The position numbers were made by a program, and so were the translations under genes. A DNA stretch of 48,546 nucleotides, taken from contig JAHZIE010000013.1 in NCBI GenBank assembly GCA_019419895.1, forward strand, positions 1-48,546, written 5' to 3'. The notes under the pieces are model-generated. The model was not told the DNA's origin. It was given only the letters and a program-made list of their open reading frames with translations, and did not search any database. The stretch is from Clostridiales bacterium (GTDB lineage Bacteria > Bacillota > Clostridia > Oscillospirales > Acutalibacteraceae). This document shows, one piece after another, positions 8,201-15,627 of the stretch. Every line of letters begins with the position of its first letter. Position 1 is the stretch's first letter.

Positions 8201-8667
8201 TTACGCCTTGGATTCCCCGCTGCCCGTAAACGGGTCTATGTATTCTTTGAGGCTCATTTGCTCGGCAATCTGATCTTCTTCCAATTGATGCTTAATGTAC
8301 TTCTGTATCTGCTTTTTGTTCCTTCCCACTGTGCCCACTTAGTAACCTCCTGACCAAAAGTGTCGATTCCCATACTTGTACTTCAAATTCTCGTGCCTAT
8401 CGAATATCATGAGACTCCTTTTTCCTTTCAGATTCCCCATGATTCGCGATACGCTATATTAGACGATATACTAATCAGCATGTGAATGTGGTCTGGACAC
8501 GCCTTCCCTTCTATTATTTCTATACCCTTTTCCTGACATAACCTCCTCAGTATTTTTCCTGTATCCGCTTTAATCTCCCGGTATATTTACCTGCCTTCGA
8601 TACTTCCTATGTGGTATTGACATCTCCACTTTGTATCTTCTAAACTGTTTATATCTTTCTCTGTCAT
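8201..8667 (-). pseudogene. tnpA: IS200-like transposase (TnpA) pseudogene
   Basis: Read leftward, the translation opens TEKDINSLEDTKWRCQYHIG, then after an in-frame TAA resumes with IYREIKADTGKILRRLCQEKG and IEIIEGKACPDHIHMLISI. A frameshift then leads into MGNLKGKRSLMIFDRHENLK and YKYGNRHFWSGGY. After another stop in place of a Tyr codon it ends VGTVGRNKKQIQKYIKHQLEEDQ. This follows IS200 TnpA almost end to end, including the HUH-type HIH and the catalytic Tyr in IQKYI. Part of the expected block after TKW...YHI is missing. With two internal stops and one frameshift it cannot make an active transposase; the transposase cannot act unless supplied in trans. Confidence 0.85.
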
Positions 8668-8795
8668 GGAAAAGAACTCCTCGATATTTTTAGTTTGGTA
8701 GTCAGACCTTTACTTTAATCTTTCGGGGAGCTCCTTTTTTGTCCTTACTTGAAGCCTTTTTTCTCCACTGGCTTTGCCTGTGGTTGTCTTTTACA

Positions 8796-8847
8796 AGGCA
8801 GGCCCATCGGGAAAATGTATTCCCGACGGGCCTGCCTGTTTTTCTTT
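8796..8847. terminator. Hairpin downstream of the fucosidase gene
   Basis: AGGCAGGCCC and GGGCCTGCCT form a long GC-rich stem that also pairs TCGGGAA with TTCCCGA (one A/C mismatch between the blocks). The T-run (TTTTTCTTT) lies on the plus-strand side, so it terminates rightward reading best. For the leftward fucosidase gene it gives a stem but only a poor U-run. Confidence 0.6.
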
Positions 8848-8859
8848 CCTTCACCCAGT

Positions 8860-10218
8860 TTACTTCAAGCCGACTTTATCCTCGTAATCCTCCTCGTTTT
8901 CCCACAGGATTCCCCACTTGCTTTCCGCCCTGCACGGCTCTTCAAATTCCACCTTGATCACCGTCGGCATCTGGGGATCCATCTGCTTTTCTTCCATTCC
9001 TATCCACATGCATCCATATCCCCGGGAAAAATTATACTTCACATCCAATTCCTCCCCTGTCGACAGAATGGACGCCTTACGGATTGGAGTGTCTACACCT
9101 CTGACCATCACTCCCGCGCGGGGCGCGTCATGGACAAACAGGTACAGCGTCTTTTTATCCTGGCTCAAGGTGCTTCCCTGACCGTAGAACTGCCATTCCA
9201 GTCCCCTTCTTGTCTCATAAACCGCCTCTTCGTTCTTCCGGATAAATTCTCCCACCTTCAGGAGCACTTCCCGTTCCTCCGGCACAATAGTGCCGTCCTC
9301 CTTGGGCCCTACATTCAGCAGCAGGGTGCCTCCCATAGTCAGGATATCGCAAAACAGACGTATCACCTGCCCCGGAGTTTTATACTCTTTCTCATTTCCA
9401 CGATAACCCCAATGGTTATCAATGGGGACACAGTACTCCCATGGGCCCGCGGAGACAGGACCGCAGGGCATGCGGACCTCCGGGGTTTCCAAATCCGACC
9501 ATCCCGGCAGGCGGGTGATTATCATTTCCGGGTTGATTTTTTTAAGTTTATCATGGATCTCTCTTTTCTTCCAGCTCAGACCAGGGAGCTCCATCATCCC
9601 ATCGCCCCAAAAGACATCCGCCTGACCAAACCTAGTAAATAGCTCATCCACCAGCCCTGTATAGACTTTCATAAATTTATCCCAATATTGGGACTTTTCC
9701 GGCGTTATGGTGATTTCTTCCGCGGGACGCTGAAGAACCTCCCGCCATAAATCAACATAAGAAGATTTATGATGCCGCATTTCGCGGATCTCCTCAATAG
9801 GCCTATCGCAAATAACAGAAAGATATTCATCCATACTCCAGATGGCATGAGACAGGTAAAAGCCGACTTTGATTCCCTTTTCCCGCAGTGCATCCGCATA
9901 GGGGCCGACCAGGTCTCTTCCCGCCGGCGTATCATTCACCACATTGAGCGGCCAATGAGCGCTGCTGTCCCACAGGGCTACTCCGTCATGGTGCATCGTG
10001 GTAAGCACCGCGTAACGGGCCCCCGCCTTTGCGAACAGCTCCGCCCATTCCTCAGGATCATATTTGGACGCGGTAAACCCGTCCAGCTGCTTCATATAAT
10101 CGTCGGTGCTCATATTCGGGTAGGTAAACGCCCAGGATTCCATTGTACTGTTGACGGCGTAAATTCCCCAGTGAATAAAAATTCCCAGTTTCGCGTTTTC
10201 GAACCACTTTGGAACCAT
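8860..10218 (-). CDS. GH29 alpha-L-fucosidase
   Basis: This is a 452-residue family 29 glycosidase without a signal peptide, so it is cytoplasmic or released by another route. Motifs are WFENAKLGIFIHWGIYAV at the start, YAVLTTMHHDGVALWDS (substrate-binding His pair), VGFYLSH, and ADVFWGDGMME containing the probable catalytic nucleophile Asp (about residue 206). GGTLLLNVGPKEDGTI closes the barrel, and a C-terminal beta domain follows. It should release alpha-linked L-fucose from host or plant glycans. ATG 10218 is chosen over TTG 10233 because GGAGG lies 8 nt before it. No fucose-utilisation genes or transporter are adjacent; the neighbouring unit is a decayed IS. Short GH29 enzymes of this type are often intracellular in gut Firmicutes. 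Confidence 0.92.
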   Translation of the reverse strand: MVPKWFENAKLGIFIHWGIYAVNSTMESWAFTYPNMSTDDYMKQLDGFTASKYDPEEWAELFAKAGARYAVLTTMHHDGVALWDSSAHWPLNVVNDTPAGRDLVGPYADALREKGIKVGFYLSHAIWSMDEYLSVICDRPIEEIREMRHHKSSYVDLWREVLQRPAEEITITPEKSQYWDKFMKVYTGLVDELFTRFGQADVFWGDGMMELPGLSWKKREIHDKLKKINPEMIITRLPGWSDLETPEVRMPCGPVSAGPWEYCVPIDNHWGYRGNEKEYKTPGQVIRLFCDILTMGGTLLLNVGPKEDGTIVPEEREVLLKVGEFIRKNEEAVYETRRGLEWQFYGQGSTLSQDKKTLYLFVHDAPRAGVMVRGVDTPIRKASILSTGEELDVKYNFSRGYGCMWIGMEEKQMDPQMPTVIKVEFEEPCRAESKWGILWENEEDYEDKVGLK

Positions 10219-10657
10219 CCTAAATTCCTCCAATCAAATATTATTTTGAATAAAACTATCAGCCCGGTAGGTTTCAGATAACTTTTATTCTTTTACCGTT
10301 CCCTCCGGACATTAGCTGATTCCATTTTGTCGCCACTTTTAGGAAATGGAGCCTTAACGTAAGATTATAAGCTTCATTTTAATTAATTATTTTTGCAAAT
10401 GGCTTGCTTTTCTTGACTTTTTCCTTTGCAAATATTGACTTTTCACTTGAATTTTTCTGCTTTTCCTTATTTCCCGTTTTCCTCCAATTACCCTTAATCC
10501 CTTTTCGGAAAAAATTTTTCTCTTTCGTAAACGCCGAATTTTATTCCCGCGCTGAAAGTATGAATAGCAGCTTTTAAAAATTTCCACAGACACGATCCCG
10601 ACGCGTCTACTATGGTTGTCTCAGTCACGCGGCGGAATGAACGCACCGATAATTTAT
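10219..10657. other. AT-rich intergenic region upstream of the fucosidase
   Basis: No gene is supported here; the open frames are Lys/Arg-rich junk without ribosome sites. The region must carry the leftward fucosidase promoter, but I cannot pick convincing -35 and -10 boxes. Confidence 0.4.
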
Positions 10658-10696
10658 ATAAAAAAAATCGCCGCAAGGAATATAACCTGCGGCGAT
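10658..10696 (-). terminator. Terminator of the tRNA-Arg gene
   Basis: Read leftward, ATCGCCGCAGG pairs with CCTTGCGGCGAT (an extra base near the loop) and is followed by a run of eight T residues, directly after the tRNA CCA end. Confidence 0.85.
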
Positions 10697-10697
10697 A

Positions 10698-10774
10698 TGG
10701 CGCGCTTGAAGGGACTCGAACCCCTGACCTACTGGTTCGTAGCCAGTCACTCTATCCAGCTGAGCTACAAGCGC
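10698..10774 (-). tRNA. tRNA-Arg (anticodon ACG)
   Basis: Read leftward, the acceptor strands GCGCTTG and CAAGCGC pair fully. The D arm is GCTC...GAGT. The anticodon stem ACTGG/CCAGT encloses the loop CTACGAA with anticodon ACG (A34 normally edited to inosine, reading CGN arginine codons). The T arm is AGGGG-TTCGAGT-CCCTT. The discriminator G and an encoded CCA (10700-10698) follow, giving 77 nt. Confidence 0.95.
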
Positions 10775-10814
10775 AACTATGAAATTTAAGCACCCAATTT
10801 TTAAGTGCTTAAAT

Positions 10815-10843
10815 ATTCTATCATATTATGTAAGAAAATGCAA
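10815..10843 (-). promoter_or_regulatory. Sigma-A promoter of tRNA-Arg
   Basis: Read leftward, TTGCAT and TAGAAT are separated by 17 nt. A 9-bp inverted repeat (TTTAAGCAC/GTGCTTAAA, 10785-10813) lies between promoter and tRNA. Confidence 0.6.
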
Positions 10844-10874
10844 GAGTAAAATAACAATTTTGTTTTCGTATTTT

Positions 10875-12896
10875 TTAATTCTTTGAAAGCTCTTCCATTG
10901 TGTCATGCAAATAATTGACAATCCTACATTTTTCGTCGGCGGATTTGTGAGACGGATCAAATTCAATACCGTCTCCAATAAAAATCCTGTGCTTTTTCCG
11001 ATCCGCATACATAGGATAGAAAATAGTATGCTTTCCCGTGGCCTTATAGTAAGAGGATCCAATTTTTGAAAAGCCGGAAAAGAAAGCCGAGATTCCCTCC
11101 GTCTTGTAGACGCCGTCCTCCCCCTGTGCTCCGCTGTTTTCAGGGAAGATCAGAATATTGTCATAACATTCCATTGCTTCTACCGTGGCGCGCATGGTTT
11201 TCATGACCTCATACGTGCTGCCCCGGTAAACAGGAATATTTTCAATTGACGTCATAATCCACAGCATCATTGGAGAAATAAGCCTGGGAATTTTTTTCCT
11301 GATACCCTCAGGGAAAATCCTGCATACCTTATCCACGCCACCCTGCAACTGCTGTTCAATAATTGTTCTGTCCAGCATACTGTGAATAATCCAGGTTCTG
11401 ACAGGAAAAGGAAGGTGCAGCGCCGTGATCAACGGACCGTAAATTTCCATATGATTGCAGACAAAAACTGCCGGCCCATGGGAGAAATCAATTTTTTCTA
11501 CTCCTACTACTCTGGAGGGCAGCACAAGGGAAAGCAGATATTCCGCTGTCATAAAGCCTATTTTCTTTTTATAGGGAAGCACCAGACGGGTACGCAGACG
11601 GTTTTTTAAAGGAATATTATTTATTCCTTCCCTTTTCTCCTCCAGAAAAATCCTCAGCTTATAGGAATATTCCCTGTTCAGTGGCTGACGGCAGGAACGG
11701 AGCAGGCCGGTCAGCAAATAAAGAACAGAAAGCCCCAATATTACCCAAAAGGCAATTTCCCCAACCATATGTTCGTTGATAGGAAATATTCCGCTCTCCA
11801 GTAATAGCTCTCCCAAAACAAACGCAAGAACTCCCTGGCATGCAGTCCATTTCAACGTGATAACAAAACAGCCGTCAAAGGCAGCCTCCGAATATTCCGC
11901 CGCCTCCTCCATGGCCAAAAGCCGGAATTCCCTTTCCAACCTCCGGAAGGCTGCAAAGATGCACCCTCCGCCAAAACCAGCCAGAAGTATCACAATACAT
12001 TGGAATACAAAATCTGATACCGCCGGTATCAGCAAAATCGAAAATCCCGCCGCGATTAAGGAAACTGTCCCCAAAGCCACCCCATGGAGGAGGCTGGAGT
12101 GAGGGTATTTTCGAAAAAAAGCCCTGCAAACTTCATAAAAAAAGAAACAAGACAGGCACAGGAAAGCCAGGGAGCCCAGCACGGCCAGAAGCCCCTCTTT
12201 CCAGCCGCTGTATCCTGCAAAAAGGAGCAAGAAACCCAATCCAGCGATTTCATAAGCCCTGAGGGTTTTCTGAAAAAGGGAGAAGGAAGCCATGCGGAAA
12301 AGCTCCTCCACCTGTTTTGACCCGGCCCTATGTCTGGATAATTCCCCAGCCGGAGCTCTCGAGATGGTCAGGACACATCTCAAAATTCCGCACCAAAACA
12401 TCAGAAGAAGAATATCCGTAATCCCCTCCCGCGGAGAAACTATATATGTGATTCCCCAGACTGCCGCAATTCCCAAAAGCTCCGCCGCCGCGGCGGCAAT
12501 GCTTTTCCAGAGCTTCCGGCCTTTTTTCAGCAGCCAGTCCGGCGCCGCCTGCTGAAGGGACAAAACCGCGGCCGTTCCCAGAAGCATACATACCTTTACC
12601 GCCGGAAAGCAGACAAACCCATAGACCACCCCAACAAGGCTCATCGCCGTCAAAAGGGCAAAAGAAGCCTGCTTTTTTATCTTCATAGAGCCAGGCAGAC
12701 CAAAGCCCCTCTTTTTTGAAAAAAGGGAAACCCAAATCCCCCACCCAGATCCCAAAGCATAGAATACCGTTCCCAGAAAGGACGAGGCAAGAATCAGCTG
12801 TCCCAGCTGGGAAGCAATAAATAAATTGATGAAGGTAAAAATAAAAATAAACAAAGCCTGTATATCAAAGCCTCTCGTTCTGCCCGCCGGCATCAT
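10875..12896 (-). CDS. Multi-span membrane protein fused to a PlsC-like acyltransferase domain
   Basis: This is a 673-residue fusion. The first about 430 residues contain around twelve hydrophobic spans and resemble a degenerate transporter (LplT/MFS-like). The last about 220 residues resemble a glycerolipid acyltransferase: VFVCNHMEIYGPLI (block I), SIENIPVYRGS (block II), ILIFPENSGAQG (block III) and IFYPMYADR (block IV). The usual H-x4-D of block I reads H-x4-G here and FPEG is FPEN, so catalysis is not assured. The arrangement recalls LplT-Aas lysophospholipid uptake and reacylation. It begins 15 bp after the flippase gene and is the last gene of a three-gene leftward unit with popT. Its ribosome site (AGGAGAAAGGGG) overlaps the end of the flippase gene. 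Confidence 0.75.
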   Translation of the reverse strand: MMPAGRTRGFDIQALFIFIFTFINLFIASQLGQLILASSFLGTVFYALGSGWGIWVSLFSKKRGFGLPGSMKIKKQASFALLTAMSLVGVVYGFVCFPAVKVCMLLGTAAVLSLQQAAPDWLLKKGRKLWKSIAAAAAELLGIAAVWGITYIVSPREGITDILLLMFWCGILRCVLTISRAPAGELSRHRAGSKQVEELFRMASFSLFQKTLRAYEIAGLGFLLLFAGYSGWKEGLLAVLGSLAFLCLSCFFFYEVCRAFFRKYPHSSLLHGVALGTVSLIAAGFSILLIPAVSDFVFQCIVILLAGFGGGCIFAAFRRLEREFRLLAMEEAAEYSEAAFDGCFVITLKWTACQGVLAFVLGELLLESGIFPINEHMVGEIAFWVILGLSVLYLLTGLLRSCRQPLNREYSYKLRIFLEEKREGINNIPLKNRLRTRLVLPYKKKIGFMTAEYLLSLVLPSRVVGVEKIDFSHGPAVFVCNHMEIYGPLITALHLPFPVRTWIIHSMLDRTIIEQQLQGGVDKVCRIFPEGIRKKIPRLISPMMLWIMTSIENIPVYRGSTYEVMKTMRATVEAMECYDNILIFPENSGAQGEDGVYKTEGISAFFSGFSKIGSSYYKATGKHTIFYPMYADRKKHRIFIGDGIEFDPSHKSADEKCRIVNYLHDTMEELSKN

Positions 12897-12911
12897 AAAA
12901 ACCCCTTTCTC

Positions 12912-14327
12912 CTAAGCCTTCCCCCGTCCCAGCAGTTTTTTGGCCTGACCGAGCAGGGGCCGTATATTGATTAGCGCCACCACGGCAAACAACACCAGTT
13001 CCGGCAGGAACCAGGAGGACATATTAAGCAAAATAATGGTCTGCGCCATTACGAGAATCGTATTGAAAAACAACTTGGGAAATCCAATATGAATCCGAAT
13101 CATATTCCTCGTTGCAATCACTCTCATAAGAAAGACAACAAAATAGCTGCAGAAGGTAGCCAGTGCGGCGCCGTTGGCGCCCAGCTGGGTGGGAATCAAA
13201 AGGAAATTGAGGATAATATTGGTCACTGCTCCTGCGACAACCGTCATCATGGAAACCACGCTCTTTCGTTTGACAGCGAATACGCTGCCTAAATAGGTTG
13301 CCAGACAGGAATAAGCCATGGCGATGGTCAGCATGGGAACAAACTGCCAGGACGGAGAGTTATCCCACGAAACAAGAAGCTGCATCAGCGGCTTGGTGCA
13401 TAAAATAACCCCGGAAACTGCCAAAAAAATAAGGGAGGAGAAGCTGGAAAATACGGTGGAATAGAATCCCGACTGATCCTCCGAATCTTTTTCCATAACG
13501 GCTGACATCTGCCAGGCTTCAGTAAATATGGTGGAAACCAGCATAATAATGGTTGGTATACGGTTGGCCGCTTCAAAATATCCGTTTACATCATCCCCAA
13601 GATATTGGACAATGATAAACCTGTTGGATAAGTTGGTAATCCACCAAAACAAGCTGGTAGGCATGAGAGGAATACTGTATTTCAGCATCCCCTGGAAAGT
13701 CTTGCTCTTAAAAAAGCTGAAATGCCGGAAATCAATATACTTCCATAAATCCGCCATGAAGAACAAAAAGATCACCGAGATGAAGTCGCCGCAAACAGTG
13801 GCCAGAATATACCCCACAATTCCCAGCTGAAAGACCGACAAAAACACAATATTCAGGATAATGGTGATCAATGTGCTCAGAATTCCGTCCAGCGCAAAAA
13901 GCTTAACATACTGCATGGAACGTACAAAAACAGAGCAGCTGGATTTCAGCGCTGAAAACAGGACAAAAAACAGAATAAGCAGACTGTAATCCTTGACCGG
14001 TTCCATGAAAGGGATACTGAAAATCAGTGGAGAGGTAAGGAAGAAAAGAATAAAGCCTCCAAAAATACAAACCAAGGCTCCGGTAAAAACCGTAGCCTTG
14101 TTGAAAGCCTTGTCCAGAGCAAACCGTATCACCGCGCTGGCGATACCAACGGAAAAAATCGGCATTAAAAGATTGGAAACATTGGTGACCAGATTCGCGG
14201 TGCCATATTCCGCCGAACTCAGGATATTGGTATAATAAGGCATTAAAAGAAATACCAGCAGCTTCGAGCCAAAGGTACCAATGCCAAAGGTAAGCACATT
14301 GGAGAGCAGACGTTTATACTTGTCCAA
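12912..14327 (-). CDS. Oligosaccharide/lipid-linked flippase (MOP superfamily, Wzx-like)
   Basis: This is a 471-residue integral membrane protein with about twelve to fourteen hydrophobic segments. It opens MDKYKRLLSNVLTFGIGTFGSK, a start typical of polysaccharide-biosynthesis flippases, followed by YYTNILSSAEYGTANL. The family moves undecaprenyl-linked glycans across the membrane. The start codon is TTG at 14327, preceded 9 nt upstream by GGGAGG; no ATG serves better. It lies between popT (62 bp upstream) and the membrane-acyltransferase fusion (15 bp downstream), all leftward. The pairing with a carrier-lipid translocase suggests a shared role in export of lipid-linked saccharides. No glycosyltransferase cluster surrounds it. 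Confidence 0.85.
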   Translation of the reverse strand: MDKYKRLLSNVLTFGIGTFGSKLLVFLLMPYYTNILSSAEYGTANLVTNVSNLLMPIFSVGIASAVIRFALDKAFNKATVFTGALVCIFGGFILFFLTSPLIFSIPFMEPVKDYSLLILFFVLFSALKSSCSVFVRSMQYVKLFALDGILSTLITIILNIVFLSVFQLGIVGYILATVCGDFISVIFLFFMADLWKYIDFRHFSFFKSKTFQGMLKYSIPLMPTSLFWWITNLSNRFIIVQYLGDDVNGYFEAANRIPTIIMLVSTIFTEAWQMSAVMEKDSEDQSGFYSTVFSSFSSLIFLAVSGVILCTKPLMQLLVSWDNSPSWQFVPMLTIAMAYSCLATYLGSVFAVKRKSVVSMMTVVAGAVTNIILNFLLIPTQLGANGAALATFCSYFVVFLMRVIATRNMIRIHIGFPKLFFNTILVMAQTIILLNMSSWFLPELVLFAVVALINIRPLLGQAKKLLGRGKA

Positions 14328-14389
14328 GGGGAAAACCTCCCTTTCTTTGCTATTTGCCAGGCAGAACCATTCAAGATTTCAGGACTTCA

Positions 14390-15196
14390 TTAATCTGTCT
14401 GCTTAACGGAGAATAAATAAGCCACAGCCGCCCCGACGACCAGCAGACTGACGGCGGCCGCCCCCTGCCAGTCGAATGAAAATCCAGGGAAAATGGTAAA
14501 CAGGGAGCCCACAATCAGTCCCAGAATAGCGGCATAAGTAGGCTCAGTAAACCTTTTCATAAGGGTGCTGACTAATTTGGAGCCAAAGACAATCCCAACC
14601 AGGCATCCAATGGCTACAGGAACCAAAACCAAAATATTCAAATCGGTAATCGCGCCAATCACCGTGGAATAAGCTCCAAAAATTACCATCACCAAGGAAC
14701 CGCTGATACCGGGCAAAATCATGGCAAAGGCACTGACAGCCGATACAATCAGCAGAAAAAAGAAATTACCCACTGTCAGCTGGGTCATCACGGCGCCTCC
14801 AGTTTCCTCCTGCGGCAAAAATCCCATGCCAATCATAACGGCAAGCCCTGCCGCAAAACATAAAATAGTGGACACCCGGGGCTTTGTTCCCCCCGCCCGC
14901 TTAAAAACCATGGGAAGGCTTCCCACAATCAAGCCGATGAATGCAAAATTTGTCGCGATGGGAAAATGTTCCAACAAATAAGTGATCGCGTTACTGAAAG
15001 CAAAAATACCGGCGGCCGCCCCAATGGCCAGGGTGATCAAAAACCAGAGATGCTTTTTCAGATTCTTGAAACTCAGCGCTTCCATCAGACGATCATAAAT
15101 ATTTAAAATAACCGCCATGGTTCCTCCGCTGACACCGGGAATTACATTCGCCACGCCAAAAATAGCGCCGTAAAGAATATTCCTAACTGCCCACAT
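14390..15196 (-). CDS. popT: DUF368 undecaprenyl-phosphate translocase (PopT family)
   Basis: This 268-residue polytopic protein belongs to DUF368, a family recently shown by others to return undecaprenyl phosphate from the outer to the inner membrane leaflet (PopT). Visible are the two inverted-repeat signature segments, GVANVIPGVSGGTMAVIL near the N-terminus and AMILPGISGSLVMVIFGAY in the middle, plus about eight hydrophobic spans. It lies at the head of a leftward unit with a flippase and an acyltransferase fusion. A promoter candidate lies about 120 bp upstream. The gene symbol is assigned by family, not by orthology testing. Confidence 0.85.
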   Translation of the reverse strand: MWAVRNILYGAIFGVANVIPGVSGGTMAVILNIYDRLMEALSFKNLKKHLWFLITLAIGAAAGIFAFSNAITYLLEHFPIATNFAFIGLIVGSLPMVFKRAGGTKPRVSTILCFAAGLAVMIGMGFLPQEETGGAVMTQLTVGNFFFLLIVSAVSAFAMILPGISGSLVMVIFGAYSTVIGAITDLNILVLVPVAIGCLVGIVFGSKLVSTLMKRFTEPTYAAILGLIVGSLFTIFPGFSFDWQGAAAVSLLVVGAAVAYLFSVKQTD

Positions 15197-15581
15197 CTTA
15201 AGTCTCCTATCCTTTGCGCATACATACCGTCCTGACGAATTTTATGCCGGTTAGAGAAGAAAAAGCTGCGCAAATAAAACATCATTAAAAATATCATCTT
15301 TATCTTTCAGGCTTTTTATAAATAATACCTTAATATTCTACAACTTTTTTTCTTCTTTGAACAGACTGGAAATTGAAAATAATGTATGAACATCCCATTT
15401 TTGCAGTTCTTTCAAAAGTATGCCCCAATCCATCGCGGTACAAACAGCGGAGGAAAGCCTTTTCCTTTTATAAAAAGGGGGTAGCTTTCTCCATACGTGA
15501 AAATAAATTTTCCCGATGGAAAAAATGTGTATTCGGCCCGGCGATTCTCTGTCCGAGCCCCACTTCACGCTGTCAGCAAAC
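15197..15581. other. Non-coding region between typA and popT
   Basis: It holds the popT promoter (15315-15343). A minus-strand frame across 15338-15595 would begin within a hairpin and has no family resemblance, so I do not call it a gene. Confidence 0.45.
15315..15343 (-). promoter_or_regulatory. Probable promoter of the popT unit
   Basis: Read leftward, TTGTAG (15343-15338) and TATAAA (15320-15315) are separated by 17 nt, giving a leader of roughly 110 nt before popT. Confidence 0.5.
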
Positions 15582-15610
15582 AAGGGACCGTCCATACCGG
15601 ACGGTCCCTT
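15582..15610. terminator. Hairpin downstream of typA
   Basis: AAGGGACCGTCC and GGACGGTCCCTT form a perfect 12-bp stem with a five-base loop, 18 bp beyond the typA stop. The U-run is short (TTG then TTT) on both strands. Confidence 0.65.
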
Positions 15611-15627
15611 GTTTCCATAAAATATTT

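Larger units (their letters stand above)
8124..8745 (-). mobile_element. Decayed IS200/IS605-type insertion sequence
   Basis: The stretch holds a broken Y1 transposase gene read leftward (8201-8667). On the transposase C-terminal side is a long imperfect hairpin (8124-8199), typical of the subterminal structures TnpA recognises in this family. The outer limits are approximate: I see no clean target-site signature, and the right limit is placed after the GGGGAGCTCC segment near 8725-8736. No TnpB gene is present. Confidence 0.7.

Noticed and set aside
15338..15595. 85-codon leftward frame between typA and popT
   Set aside because: It begins inside a hairpin and runs over the popT promoter; no ribosome site or domain.
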